DNA from: Candidatus Rokuibacteriota bacterium
GTDB taxonomy: Bacteria > Methylomirabilota > Methylomirabilia > Rokubacteriales > CSP1-6
Reading direction: 5' to 3'
Length of the DNA: 41,198 nt
Assembly (NCBI GenBank): GCA_003220265.1
Contig: QHRW01000130.1
Span: forward strand, 1 to 41,198
The translations under genes were made by a program, and so were the position numbers. Position 1 is the first letter of the stretch, and each line of letters begins with the position of its first letter. The notes under the pieces are model-generated. The model saw only the letters and a program-made list of their open reading frames with translations. It was not told the origin of the DNA and made no database searches. Below are positions 34,719-41,198 of this stretch, in pieces.

Positions 34719-37646
34719 ATGCCGTCGGTCGTTGCGGTCTCCGTCGCCGTCCGTGGTCGCGCCCGTCTGCGAGTCACGCCGGTTCGTGGCCGCCCGATCC
34801 TCGCGGCCCGCCTCGCCGATCGCGTCTCGAGCGAGGCCGCCGTCCACGACGTGCAGACCAACCCGGTGACCGGCAGCCTGCTGGTGCGCTTCGATCCCGC
34901 GCGCGCGGACGCCAAGGCGCTGGTCGCGGTGGTGCGACGTCACCTTCGCGGCCTCGACCACGGACGCAACGGCCACCGGCACGTCACCGACGCCTGGCAC
35001 ACGCTGCCGTCGGCCGAGGTGCTCGCGCGGTTGTCGACCTCCGCGCCGGATGGCCTGTCGAGCGACGAGGCGGCACGGCGCCTGAGCACCGCCGGCGCCA
35101 ACCGGCTACCGATGCCGCAGCCCAAGTCCTCGCTGGCCATCGTCGCCGGGCACCTGAGCTCGCTGCCCGTCATGCTCCTGGGCGGCGCCGCCGTGCTGTC
35201 GATCGCCAGTGGCGCGGCGATCGAGGCGGGCGTCATCCTCGCCGTCGTCGCCGCCAACGCGGCCGTGGGCTACGTGACCGAGCGGCGGGTGGAGCGCATC
35301 CTCACCTCGCTGCAGAGCACGACGACGCCGCGGGCGCTCGTCCGGCGCGACGGCCGTGAGCTGAGCCTGCCGGCCGGTGCGGTCGTGCCCGGCGACGTCC
35401 TCGTCCTCAAGGCCGGACACGACGTCGCGGCCGACGCTCGAGTGATCGCGGTCAACGGGCTCAGCGTCGACGAGTCCGCGCTGACGGGCGAGAGCGCTCC
35501 GGTGGCCAAGGTCGCCTCCGTGCCGCCCACGATGAACGGCGCCCTCGCCGACCGCATCAACATGGTCCACGCCGGCACGGTGGTCGCGGAAGGCGGGGGC
35601 CTGGCCGTGGTCACGGCGACGGGGCGCACCACCGAGATCGGGCGGATCCGGTCGCTGGTGGCGGAGACCAGCATGCCGCCCACGCCGCTCGAGCTGCAGC
35701 TCGACCGCACGGGCCGCCGGCTCGTCGGGCTCTCGCTCGGCGCGTGCGCCGCCGCGCTCGGGCTGGGACTGTTGCGCGGTGTGCCGCTGCTCGAGATGGC
35801 GCGCAGCGCGATCTCGCTGGCGGTGGCGGCGGTGCCCGAGGGGCTGCCCGCCGTCGCGACCACGACCCTGGCGCTCGGCACGCAGCGGATGCTCGGACGC
35901 GGCACGCTCGTGCGGCGGCTGGGCGCGGTCGAGAGCCTGGGCGCGGTCACCGTGATCTGCGCGGACAAGACCGGGACACTGACCGAGAACCGGATGACGG
36001 TCGATTCGTGGTGCATCGGCCGGCGCGACTACGGGCAGGGCGACGAGCTGGCGCTCGAGCGCGCCGTCGATCCCGCGTTGAGCCGCGCGCTGAGCATCGC
36101 CGTTCTCTGCAACGAGGCGGAGCTTCGCCCCGACGGCACGGACGCCAACGGAAGCTCGACGGAAACGGCGCTGCTGCGGGCGGCGGCGCACGGCGGCGTG
36201 GAGTATCGCGACGAGCGCGGGCACCACCCGCTGCGCACGATCCGCCGGCGCGAGGACGGCGACAACTGGATGGCCACGGTGCACGCCGCCGGCGACGCGG
36301 CCCTCGTCATGGTCAAGGGCGCGCCCGAGCAGGTTCTCGCCCGCGCGGACCGCTGGATCGAGGATGGCGTCGAGCGGCCGTTGACCGCCCAGGCCCGGCA
36401 GGAGCTGCGCCGGTTGAACGACCGCATCGCCGAGCGTGGGCTGCGCGTTCTCGGCCTGGCCTTCAAGACGGTTGACGACGGCGACGCAGGGGCGTACGAG
36501 GGCCTCGTGTGGGTGGGGCTCGTCGCGCTCACCGATCCCATCCGGCCGGGCGTGGGCAGCGCCATTCGCGCCTGCCGCCGGGCCGGCATCCGCACGGTGC
36601 TGCTCACCGGCGACCATGCCCGCACGGCGGCGGCGATCTACCGCGAGCTCGACCTCGGCAACGGGACGCCGCACGTCTTCGACGCCTCCCACGTCGACGA
36701 GCTCAGTCCCGACAAGCTCGCCACGCTCGTCCACGAGGTGGACGTCTTCGCCCGCGTGTCGCCCGCCGACAAGTACCGGATCGTGCGCGCGCTGCAGGCG
36801 CGGGGCGAGGTCGTGGCCATGACCGGCGACGGGATCAACGACGCGGCCGCGCTGCGCGCCGCCGACATCGGCGTGGCGATGGGCGCCCGCGGCACCGACG
36901 TCGCGCGTGACGTCGCCGACGTGGTCCTGGTCACCGACGACTTCGGCGGGATCGTGGCCGCCGTCGCCCAGGGCCGCACGATCCACACCAACATCGCCAA
37001 GTCGCTGCGCTTCCTGCTCGCCACCAATTTCAGCGAGATCCTGGTCACGCTGGGGGCGCTGGCCGTGGGCATCCCGCGGCCGATGTCCGCCATCCAGTTC
37101 CTGTGGATCAACCTGCTCTCGGACGTGGCGCCGGCGCTGGCGCTGGCGGTGGAGCCGGCCGAGCGTGACGTCATGCTGCGGCCGCCGCGCGAGCCGGCGG
37201 CGCCGATGCTCTCGAGGGACACGCTGCGCGGCATCGCCGGCGATGCCGGCGTGCTGGCGGCCACCACGCTCGGCGTTCACGCCCTCGCGCTGGCGCGCTA
37301 CGGCGCCGGGCCGCGCGCGGCGACCCTTGCCTTCTCCACGCTCACGAGTGCCCAGCTCCTGCACGCGCTGACGTATCGCTCGCGCGGCGATCGCGGGGCG
37401 CCGGCGGCGGGACGCTCGGTGCTGCCGGCCGTGGTCGGCGGCACGCTCGGCGTCCAGCTCGCCGCCATGGCGCTGCCGCCGCTGCGTCGCCTGCTCGGCC
37501 TGACGCCGCTGGCCCCGATCGACTGGGCGCTGGTCGCGGGCGCCACCGCGCTTCCGTTCATCCTCAAAGAGATCCGCCACCAAGGAGACGACCATGACAC
37601 CGCGAACAGACCACTCGCGCCGGCGCGCTCGACCCCGACCCGCTGA
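34719..37646 (+). CDS. P2-type cation-transporting ATPase with N-terminal HMA-like module
   Basis: 975 residues from ATG 34719. GTG codons at 34662 and 34677 are in frame, but only the ATG places the arginine-rich module at the same distance from the start as in the two preceding proteins. Residues 1-75 carry AVRGRARLRV, DVQTNPVTGSLLVRFDP and no CxxC. The P2 pump follows: a cation-ATPase N-domain (DGLSSDEAARRLSTAGANRLP), TGES at 256-259, PEGLP at 373-377, Asp416 in DKTGTLT, KGAPE at 533-537 and TGDGIND at 702-708. PEGLP and the KGAPE loop are typical of Ca/Mn/Mg-type P2 pumps. The true ion is unknown. The 3' end overlaps the next gene by 53 bases. Confidence 0.85.
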   Translation: MPSVVAVSVAVRGRARLRVTPVRGRPILAARLADRVSSEAAVHDVQTNPVTGSLLVRFDPARADAKALVAVVRRHLRGLDHGRNGHRHVTDAWHTLPSAEVLARLSTSAPDGLSSDEAARRLSTAGANRLPMPQPKSSLAIVAGHLSSLPVMLLGGAAVLSIASGAAIEAGVILAVVAANAAVGYVTERRVERILTSLQSTTTPRALVRRDGRELSLPAGAVVPGDVLVLKAGHDVAADARVIAVNGLSVDESALTGESAPVAKVASVPPTMNGALADRINMVHAGTVVAEGGGLAVVTATGRTTEIGRIRSLVAETSMPPTPLELQLDRTGRRLVGLSLGACAAALGLGLLRGVPLLEMARSAISLAVAAVPEGLPAVATTTLALGTQRMLGRGTLVRRLGAVESLGAVTVICADKTGTLTENRMTVDSWCIGRRDYGQGDELALERAVDPALSRALSIAVLCNEAELRPDGTDANGSSTETALLRAAAHGGVEYRDERGHHPLRTIRRREDGDNWMATVHAAGDAALVMVKGAPEQVLARADRWIEDGVERPLTAQARQELRRLNDRIAERGLRVLGLAFKTVDDGDAGAYEGLVWVGLVALTDPIRPGVGSAIRACRRAGIRTVLLTGDHARTAAAIYRELDLGNGTPHVFDASHVDELSPDKLATLVHEVDVFARVSPADKYRIVRALQARGEVVAMTGDGINDAAALRAADIGVAMGARGTDVARDVADVVLVTDDFGGIVAAVAQGRTIHTNIAKSLRFLLATNFSEILVTLGALAVGIPRPMSAIQFLWINLLSDVAPALALAVEPAERDVMLRPPREPAAPMLSRDTLRGIAGDAGVLAATTLGVHALALARYGAGPRAATLAFSTLTSAQLLHALTYRSRGDRGAPAAGRSVLPAVVGGTLGVQLAAMALPPLRRLLGLTPLAPIDWALVAGATALPFILKEIRHQGDDHDTANRPLAPARSTPTR

Positions 37647-38301
37647 GCGCCTCGCGCCCGCGCCGCGCTCGGCCGACAACGAGCGCGTGCAGCGCGCGAT
37701 CCACAACGCGATCAACGTCGGCGAGATCGTCGCCGTGGGCGTGCTCCACCTGGTGCGCACCACGCTGGTGACCGCGCTCAGCGGCGCCCAGGACGTCGGG
37801 GCCGAGATCGGAACGGCCGGCGTGACGGCGGTGCGCGGCTCGATCAAGGCCGCCTACAGCATCGGCGCCGATCTCGGCATGGTCGCGCGGGAGGCGATCC
37901 GGGGAACGGTGACCGCCGCCGAGGCGATCGGCGGCGATCTCGGCGGCGCCGCCCGTTCCGCCGCTCGCGGCGCCGTCAAGGCCACCGGCGACGTCGGTGG
38001 TGACGTGGCGACCGTCGCGCGCCGCGCCGTCGAGGGCAGCGTGGCCGCCGCGCGCGACCTCGGCGTGGACGTGCGCGGGCTGGCGCAGAGTGCCGCCGAC
38101 GGCGCGATGGAAGCGGCCGATCGGATCGGCGGCGCCGCCGGCCGCGCCGTGCGCGCGACGCTGTCGGGCACGGTGGCCGGTGTGAAATCACTGGTGAGCG
38201 AGGTCGCCCCGGCCCGCCGCCCGCAACCCGCGCGCCGCCCCAGGCGCTCGCGGGCCGCGCGCTCGGCGTCCGAGGCGTCCGAGGCAGCCGTCAACTCATA
38301 G
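37594..38301 (+). CDS. Ala/Gly-rich protein with six 22-residue amphipathic repeats
   Basis: 235 residues. The ATG has AAGGAG about 7 bases upstream, which supports the start despite a 53-base overlap with the ATPase. A basic N-terminus is followed by a conserved segment GEIVAVGVLHLVRTTLVTAL with QDVGAEIG at 66-73. Six consecutive 22-residue repeats then run from 76 to 207. The tail is basic (RRPQPARRPRRSR). Repeat lengths of 11/22 residues form continuous amphipathic helices in apolipoproteins, LEA proteins and phasin-like coats. A membrane- or granule-coating role is a hypothesis. The next gene is a paralogue. Confidence 0.75.
   Translation: MTPRTDHSRRRARPRPAERLAPAPRSADNERVQRAIHNAINVGEIVAVGVLHLVRTTLVTALSGAQDVGAEIGTAGVTAVRGSIKAAYSIGADLGMVAREAIRGTVTAAEAIGGDLGGAARSAARGAVKATGDVGGDVATVARRAVEGSVAAARDLGVDVRGLAQSAADGAMEAADRIGGAAGRAVRATLSGTVAGVKSLVSEVAPARRPQPARRPRRSRAARSASEASEAAVNS
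37819..38214 (+). repeat. Six tandem 66-bp (22-residue) repeat units inside the repeat protein gene
   Basis: Units cover residues 76-97, 98-119, 120-141, 142-163, 164-185 and 186-207. Shared positions are Gly at 7, Ser/Thr or Ala at 8, Ala at 11-12, Ile/Leu/Val at 15, Gly at 16 and Asp at 18. The fifth and sixth units are the most degraded. The repeats are clearer in protein than in DNA, so they are old or under protein-level selection. Confidence 0.7.
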
Positions 38302-38310
38302 GGGGGAACC

Positions 38311-38676
38311 ATGGCACGTCGAAAGAACAGCGGGCCCCGCAACGAAGGCACCGCGCGGTACATCGTCTCGACGGCGGTCGGCGCCGCCGAGGCGCTCTCC
38401 GTCGGCGTCCTCAGGCTGACCGAGCGCACGCTGATCGAGGCGCTGCACACCGTGCAGGACGTCGGCAGCGAGCTGGGCTCGACGGTGGTGCGGGCCGCGC
38501 GCGGCTCCATCAAGGCCGCCGAGGCGATCGGTGGCGACCTGGTGGAGGTCGGCAAGGGTGTCTCGCGCGGCATCGCGGGCAACGTGACAGACCTCTCGGG
38601 CAAGACCGAGGCCCGCGTGCGGAAGGGGCCGGCGAAGGCGTCGGCCAGGAGGAGCCGGAAGCGCGCAGCAGCCTGA
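38311..38676 (+). CDS. Paralogue of the repeat protein, short form with lysine/arginine-rich tail
   Basis: 121 residues. It shares with the preceding gene the block GAAEALSVGVLRLTERTLIEAL, QDVGSELG and one full 22-residue unit at 59-80 (RGSIKAAEAIGGDL), plus one degenerate unit at 81-102. The tail at 98-121 is histone-like (KGPAKASARRSRKRAAA). An AGGGGGG precedes the ATG by 5 bases. Nine bases separate it from the first repeat gene, so it looks like a tandem duplication followed by loss or gain of repeats. The basic tail could bind nucleic acid, phosphate polymers or acidic lipids, which is inferred. It converges on phoU. Confidence 0.72.
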   Translation: MARRKNSGPRNEGTARYIVSTAVGAAEALSVGVLRLTERTLIEALHTVQDVGSELGSTVVRAARGSIKAAEAIGGDLVEVGKGVSRGIAGNVTDLSGKTEARVRKGPAKASARRSRKRAAA

Positions 38677-38682
38677 GGACGG

Positions 38683-39339
38683 TCAGGCGAGCGTGTGCCG
38701 CACCATCTTGCTGTCGACCATGTAGATCACCATCTCCGCGATGTTGGTGGCGTGATCGGCCACGCGCTCCAGGAACCGCGAGATGAGGATCAGGCGGATG
38801 GCCCGCGGAATCGTGCGGGGGTCCGCCATCATGAACGTCAGCAGCTCGCGGAAGATCTGCTCCTTGAGCGCGTCCACGGCGGCGTCCTCGCCGCACACCT
38901 GGCGGGCCAGCGCGGTGTCGCGGGCCACGAACGCGTCGAGGCTCTCCTTGACCATGCGCTGGGCGCACTCCGCCATGCGCGGCAGGTCGATGTAGGGCTT
39001 GAGCTGCGGCTCGGCGTTGAGCTCGAGCGAGCGCTGCGCGATGTTGACCGCCTGGTCGCCGATCCGCTCGAGATCGGTGACGATCTTCATGGCGGTGGTG
39101 ATGAAGCGCAGGTCGCCGGCGGCGGGCTGGTGGAGGGCCAGCAGCTCCACGCACTTCTCGTCCACCTCGACGTCGTAGGCGTTCACCCGCGCGTCGCGGT
39201 CGATGACGTCCTGGGCCACCACGCTGTCGCGCTCGAGCAGCGCCACCATGACGCGGCGGATCTGGTCCTCGACCAGTCCGCCCATGGCCAGCAGCGTCTG
39301 CTTCAGGGCGTCGAGCTCCTCGTGGAAGTGTCGCTGCAT
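38683..39339 (-). CDS. phoU: Phosphate-specific transport system accessory protein PhoU
   Basis: 218 residues from ATG 39339, with GGAGGG about 7 bases upstream. The PhoU fold consists of two three-helix bundles. Hallmarks are MQRHFHEELDALKQTLLAMG, the metal-binding repeat DLERIGDQAVNIAQRS near 90-105 and its counterpart FLERVADHATNIAEMVIYM near 190-208. PhoU links the Pst transporter to the PhoR kinase and restrains phosphate uptake and Pho regulon expression. It lies 14 bases downstream of pstB in the same operon, the usual pstA-pstB-phoU order. Confidence 0.95.
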   Translation of the reverse strand: MQRHFHEELDALKQTLLAMGGLVEDQIRRVMVALLERDSVVAQDVIDRDARVNAYDVEVDEKCVELLALHQPAAGDLRFITTAMKIVTDLERIGDQAVNIAQRSLELNAEPQLKPYIDLPRMAECAQRMVKESLDAFVARDTALARQVCGEDAAVDALKEQIFRELLTFMMADPRTIPRAIRLILISRFLERVADHATNIAEMVIYMVDSKMVRHTLA

Positions 39340-39353
39340 GCGCGCCCTCCGCT

Positions 39354-40172
39354 CTACCCGAACCGGCCGGTGATGTAGTCCTCGGTGCGCTTGTCCCGCG
39401 GATTGGTGAACAGCGCGCGGGTCACGCCGAACTCCACCAGCTCGCCCAGGAGCATGAAGCCAGTGTAGTCGGAGACGCGGGCCGCCTGCTGCATGTTGTG
39501 GGTCACGATCACGATCGTATAGCTGTTCTTGAGCTCCAGCATGAGCTCTTCGATCTTGGCGGTGGCGATGGGGTCCAGGGCCGAGCAGGGCTCGTCCATG
39601 AGCAGGACGTCCGGCTCCACCGCGATGGCGCGGCCGATGCACAGCCGCTGCTGCTGGCCACCCGAGAGCCCCAGCGCGGAGTCGCCGAGGCGGTCCTGCA
39701 CTTCCTCCCAGAGGGCGGCGCTGCGCAGGCTGCGCTCCACGATGCCGTCGAGGTCGGCCCGGTGCTTGACGCCGAGGATGCGCGGGCCATAGGCGATGTT
39801 CTCGTAGATCGACTTGGGAAACGGGTTGGACTTCTGGAACACCATGCCGACCCGCTTGCGCAGCTCGGTCACGTCGCGGCCGGGATCGCCGATGTCGCTG
39901 CCGCCGATGCGGATCGTGCCGGTCGTGCGGACGCCGTCGACGAGGTCGTTCATCCGGTTCAGGCACCGCAGCAGCGTGGACTTGCCGCAGCCGGACGGCC
40001 CGATGTACGCGGTCACCCGGTGCTTGGGCACCGACATCGAGACGTCTCTCAGGGCCTGCTTGGCGCCGTACCACAGCGACAGCCGGTCGATCTCGACCAT
40101 CGGCGTCTCCATGAGCGGCGCCGCGCTGGCGTGCGGATTCAGGCTCGCGGCGATCTGCACGGGTGCCTCCAT
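39354..40172 (-). CDS. pstB: Phosphate ABC transporter ATP-binding protein PstB
   Basis: 272 residues. Walker A is GPSGCGKST at 58-66, then RVGMVFQKSNPFPKSIYENIAYGPR (the PstB-type Q-loop), the signature LSGGQQQR, Walker B LLMDEPCSALDP and the H-loop THNMQQAARVSDYTGFML. The line of family-specific residues makes PstB secure. The ATG at 40172 has AGGAGGAG just upstream, overlapping the end of pstA. About 24 residues precede the core, so M21 or M25 are possible later starts. The protein energises high-affinity phosphate import with PstC, PstA and PstS. Confidence 0.97.
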   Translation of the reverse strand: MEAPVQIAASLNPHASAAPLMETPMVEIDRLSLWYGAKQALRDVSMSVPKHRVTAYIGPSGCGKSTLLRCLNRMNDLVDGVRTTGTIRIGGSDIGDPGRDVTELRKRVGMVFQKSNPFPKSIYENIAYGPRILGVKHRADLDGIVERSLRSAALWEEVQDRLGDSALGLSGGQQQRLCIGRAIAVEPDVLLMDEPCSALDPIATAKIEELMLELKNSYTIVIVTHNMQQAARVSDYTGFMLLGELVEFGVTRALFTNPRDKRTEDYITGRFG

Positions 40173-40182
40173 GGCTCTCCTC

Positions 40183-41198
40183 CTAGACGGCCGACGTCGC
40201 GTACCTGCGGCGCAGCCGGTTACGCATCGAGATCGCGAACAGGTTCAAGCACACGACGATCACCAGCAGGAGCAGCGTCGTCATGAAGACCATCGGGCGC
40301 GCGGCGTCCACGTTGGGCGACTGGAACCCCACGTCGTAGATGTGGAAGCCCAGGTGCATGAACTTGCGGTCGAGGTGCACGAAGGGCCAGGCGCCGTCGA
40401 TCGGCAGCGACGGCGCCAGCTTGACGACGCCGGTGATCATCAGCGGCGCCACCTCGCCGGCCGCCCGCGCCATGGCCAGGATCAGCCCGGTCAGGATGGA
40501 CGGCATGACGGCCGGCAGGACCACGCGCAGCGTGGTCTCGAGCTTGGTAGCGCCCAGCGCCAGCGAGGCCTCGCGCGTGCCGCCGGGAATCGACGCCAGC
40601 CCCTCCTCGGTCGCCACGATCACGACGGGGATGGTGAGCAGCGCCAGCGTCAACGAGGCCCACAGGATGCCGCCGGTACCGAACGTCGGCGTCGGCAGCG
40701 CCTCCGAAAAGAACAGCCGGTCGATGCCGCCCCCGACGAAGTAGATGAAGAAGCCGACGCCGAAGACTCCGAAGACGATCGACGGCACGCCGGCCAGGTT
40801 GTTGACGGCGATGCGGACGGCGCTCACGAAGGCGCCCTGCCGCGCGTACTCGCGCAGGTAGAACGCCGCCAGCACGCCGAGCGGCGTGACGATGAGCGAC
40901 ATGATGAAGACCATCATCACCGTCCCGTAGATCGCCGGGAACACGCCGCCCTCGGTGTTGGACTCGCGCGGATCGTCGTGGACGAACTCCCAGAGCTGCG
41001 CCGCGTAGTGAAGCATCTTGCCGCCCACGCCCATCTGGTTCGGGAACGTCACGCCGAGGACCTGGGTGAGCGGCAGCGCCTTGTCCTTGCCGCCGTCGGC
41101 CGCCACCACCACGCTCGTGAGCTGCCGGGCGCGCAGCGTGGCCAGGCGCGTCTCCTGCTCCTTGTAGCGCTCCTGGAGCGCGGCCATCCTCGCCTGCA
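40183..41198 (-). CDS. pstA: Phosphate ABC transporter permease PstA (5' end beyond window)
   Basis: The frame is open at the right edge, and at least 337 residues are visible. Six membrane segments and the PstA coupling loop IPGGTREASLALGATKLETTLRVVLPAVMPSIL are present, and VRIAVNNLAGVPSIVFGVFGVGFFI is typical of PstA. Between the window edge and the first helix lies a charged segment with coiled-coil character (ALQERYKEQETRLATLRARQ). It is followed by a soluble stretch, so this is the long form of PstA with extra N-terminal sequence. A second unusual loop contains LDRKFMHLGFHIYDVGFQ. The binding protein and PstC would lie upstream, outside the window. Confidence 0.93.
   Translation of the reverse strand, partial: QARMAALQERYKEQETRLATLRARQLTSVVVAADGGKDKALPLTQVLGVTFPNQMGVGGKMLHYAAQLWEFVHDDPRESNTEGGVFPAIYGTVMMVFIMSLIVTPLGVLAAFYLREYARQGAFVSAVRIAVNNLAGVPSIVFGVFGVGFFIYFVGGGIDRLFFSEALPTPTFGTGGILWASLTLALLTIPVVIVATEEGLASIPGGTREASLALGATKLETTLRVVLPAVMPSILTGLILAMARAAGEVAPLMITGVVKLAPSLPIDGAWPFVHLDRKFMHLGFHIYDVGFQSPNVDAARPMVFMTTLLLLVIVVCLNLFAISMRNRLRRRYATSAV

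Noticed and set aside
35106..37847. 913-residue minus-strand frame opposite the second ATPase
   Set aside because: Shadow of the P2-type ATPase and the repeat gene; no coherent domains.
37819..38214. CRISPR-like or satellite DNA repeat
   Set aside because: The 66-bp period is visible only at protein level; the units diverge in DNA and there are no spacers.

Overview
This is a very GC-rich (by eye about 70%), gene-dense chromosomal segment of a bacterium. Genes are short-spaced, and many overlap by 1-4 bases (ATGA, GTGA, TGATG). Uptake systems with Tat or Sec binding proteins, an MsbA-like exporter, a TakP-type TRAP transporter and codon use rich in GCC/CTG/CGC fit a Gram-negative-type soil or subsurface lineage such as Candidatus Rokubacteria/Methylomirabilota or a relative. 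No rRNA, tRNA, CRISPR array, IS element or phage gene was seen, so the taxonomic call is an inference from style and gene content only.

Layout. 1-1662: end of a dienelactone hydrolase, an RluA-type pseudouridine synthase and a small frameshifted membrane protein. 1693-7005 (minus): a TakP/DctP-QM TRAP uptake operon ending in an amidase, so an imported organic acid or amide may be processed locally. 7080-9548 (minus): mrp, a stand-alone Lon N-terminal-domain protein and a two-PDZ protein. 9847-14807 (plus): flavin reductase, then a translationally coupled set of sugar aminotransferase, GT4 glycosyltransferase, MsbA-like ABC exporter and DinB-like protein, probably making and flipping a glycolipid. 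14867-19675: groES-groEL (minus) face a GntR-type regulator operon (plus) across a perfect inverted repeat. The regulator is followed by a GlsB-like membrane fusion protein, a putative ribbon-helix-helix protein and two small proteins. 19678-21799 (minus): VOC protein and glutamine-dependent NAD synthetase. 21938-26344 (plus): peptide-type ABC uptake genes without ATPases, then a Fic protein. 26614-29329 (plus): multicopper oxidase, SCO-like protein with altered cysteine spacing, and a zinc-ribbon peptide. 29348-31333 (minus): LOG-family protein and EamA transporter.

31420-38676 (plus) is the most interesting part. It is a seven-gene locus with a DUF5132-like membrane protein, a small HMA-like membrane protein, a P1B-like ATPase lacking the CPx cysteines, a 49-residue membrane peptide, a P2-type ATPase with an HMA-like N-terminus, and two paralogous proteins built on a 22-residue Ala/Gly-rich repeat. 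Three successive proteins begin with the same arginine-rich GRxRxR module in place of CxxC. This recalls ferrosome (fez) loci, and the repeat proteins look like candidates for coating a membrane or granule. 38683-41198 (minus): phoU, pstB and the 3' part of pstA, a phosphate uptake operon.

Several genes (mrp, flavin reductase, nadE, the LOG gene, the zinc-ribbon peptide) have a -10-like box only 5-8 bases before the start codon, which suggests leaderless transcripts.
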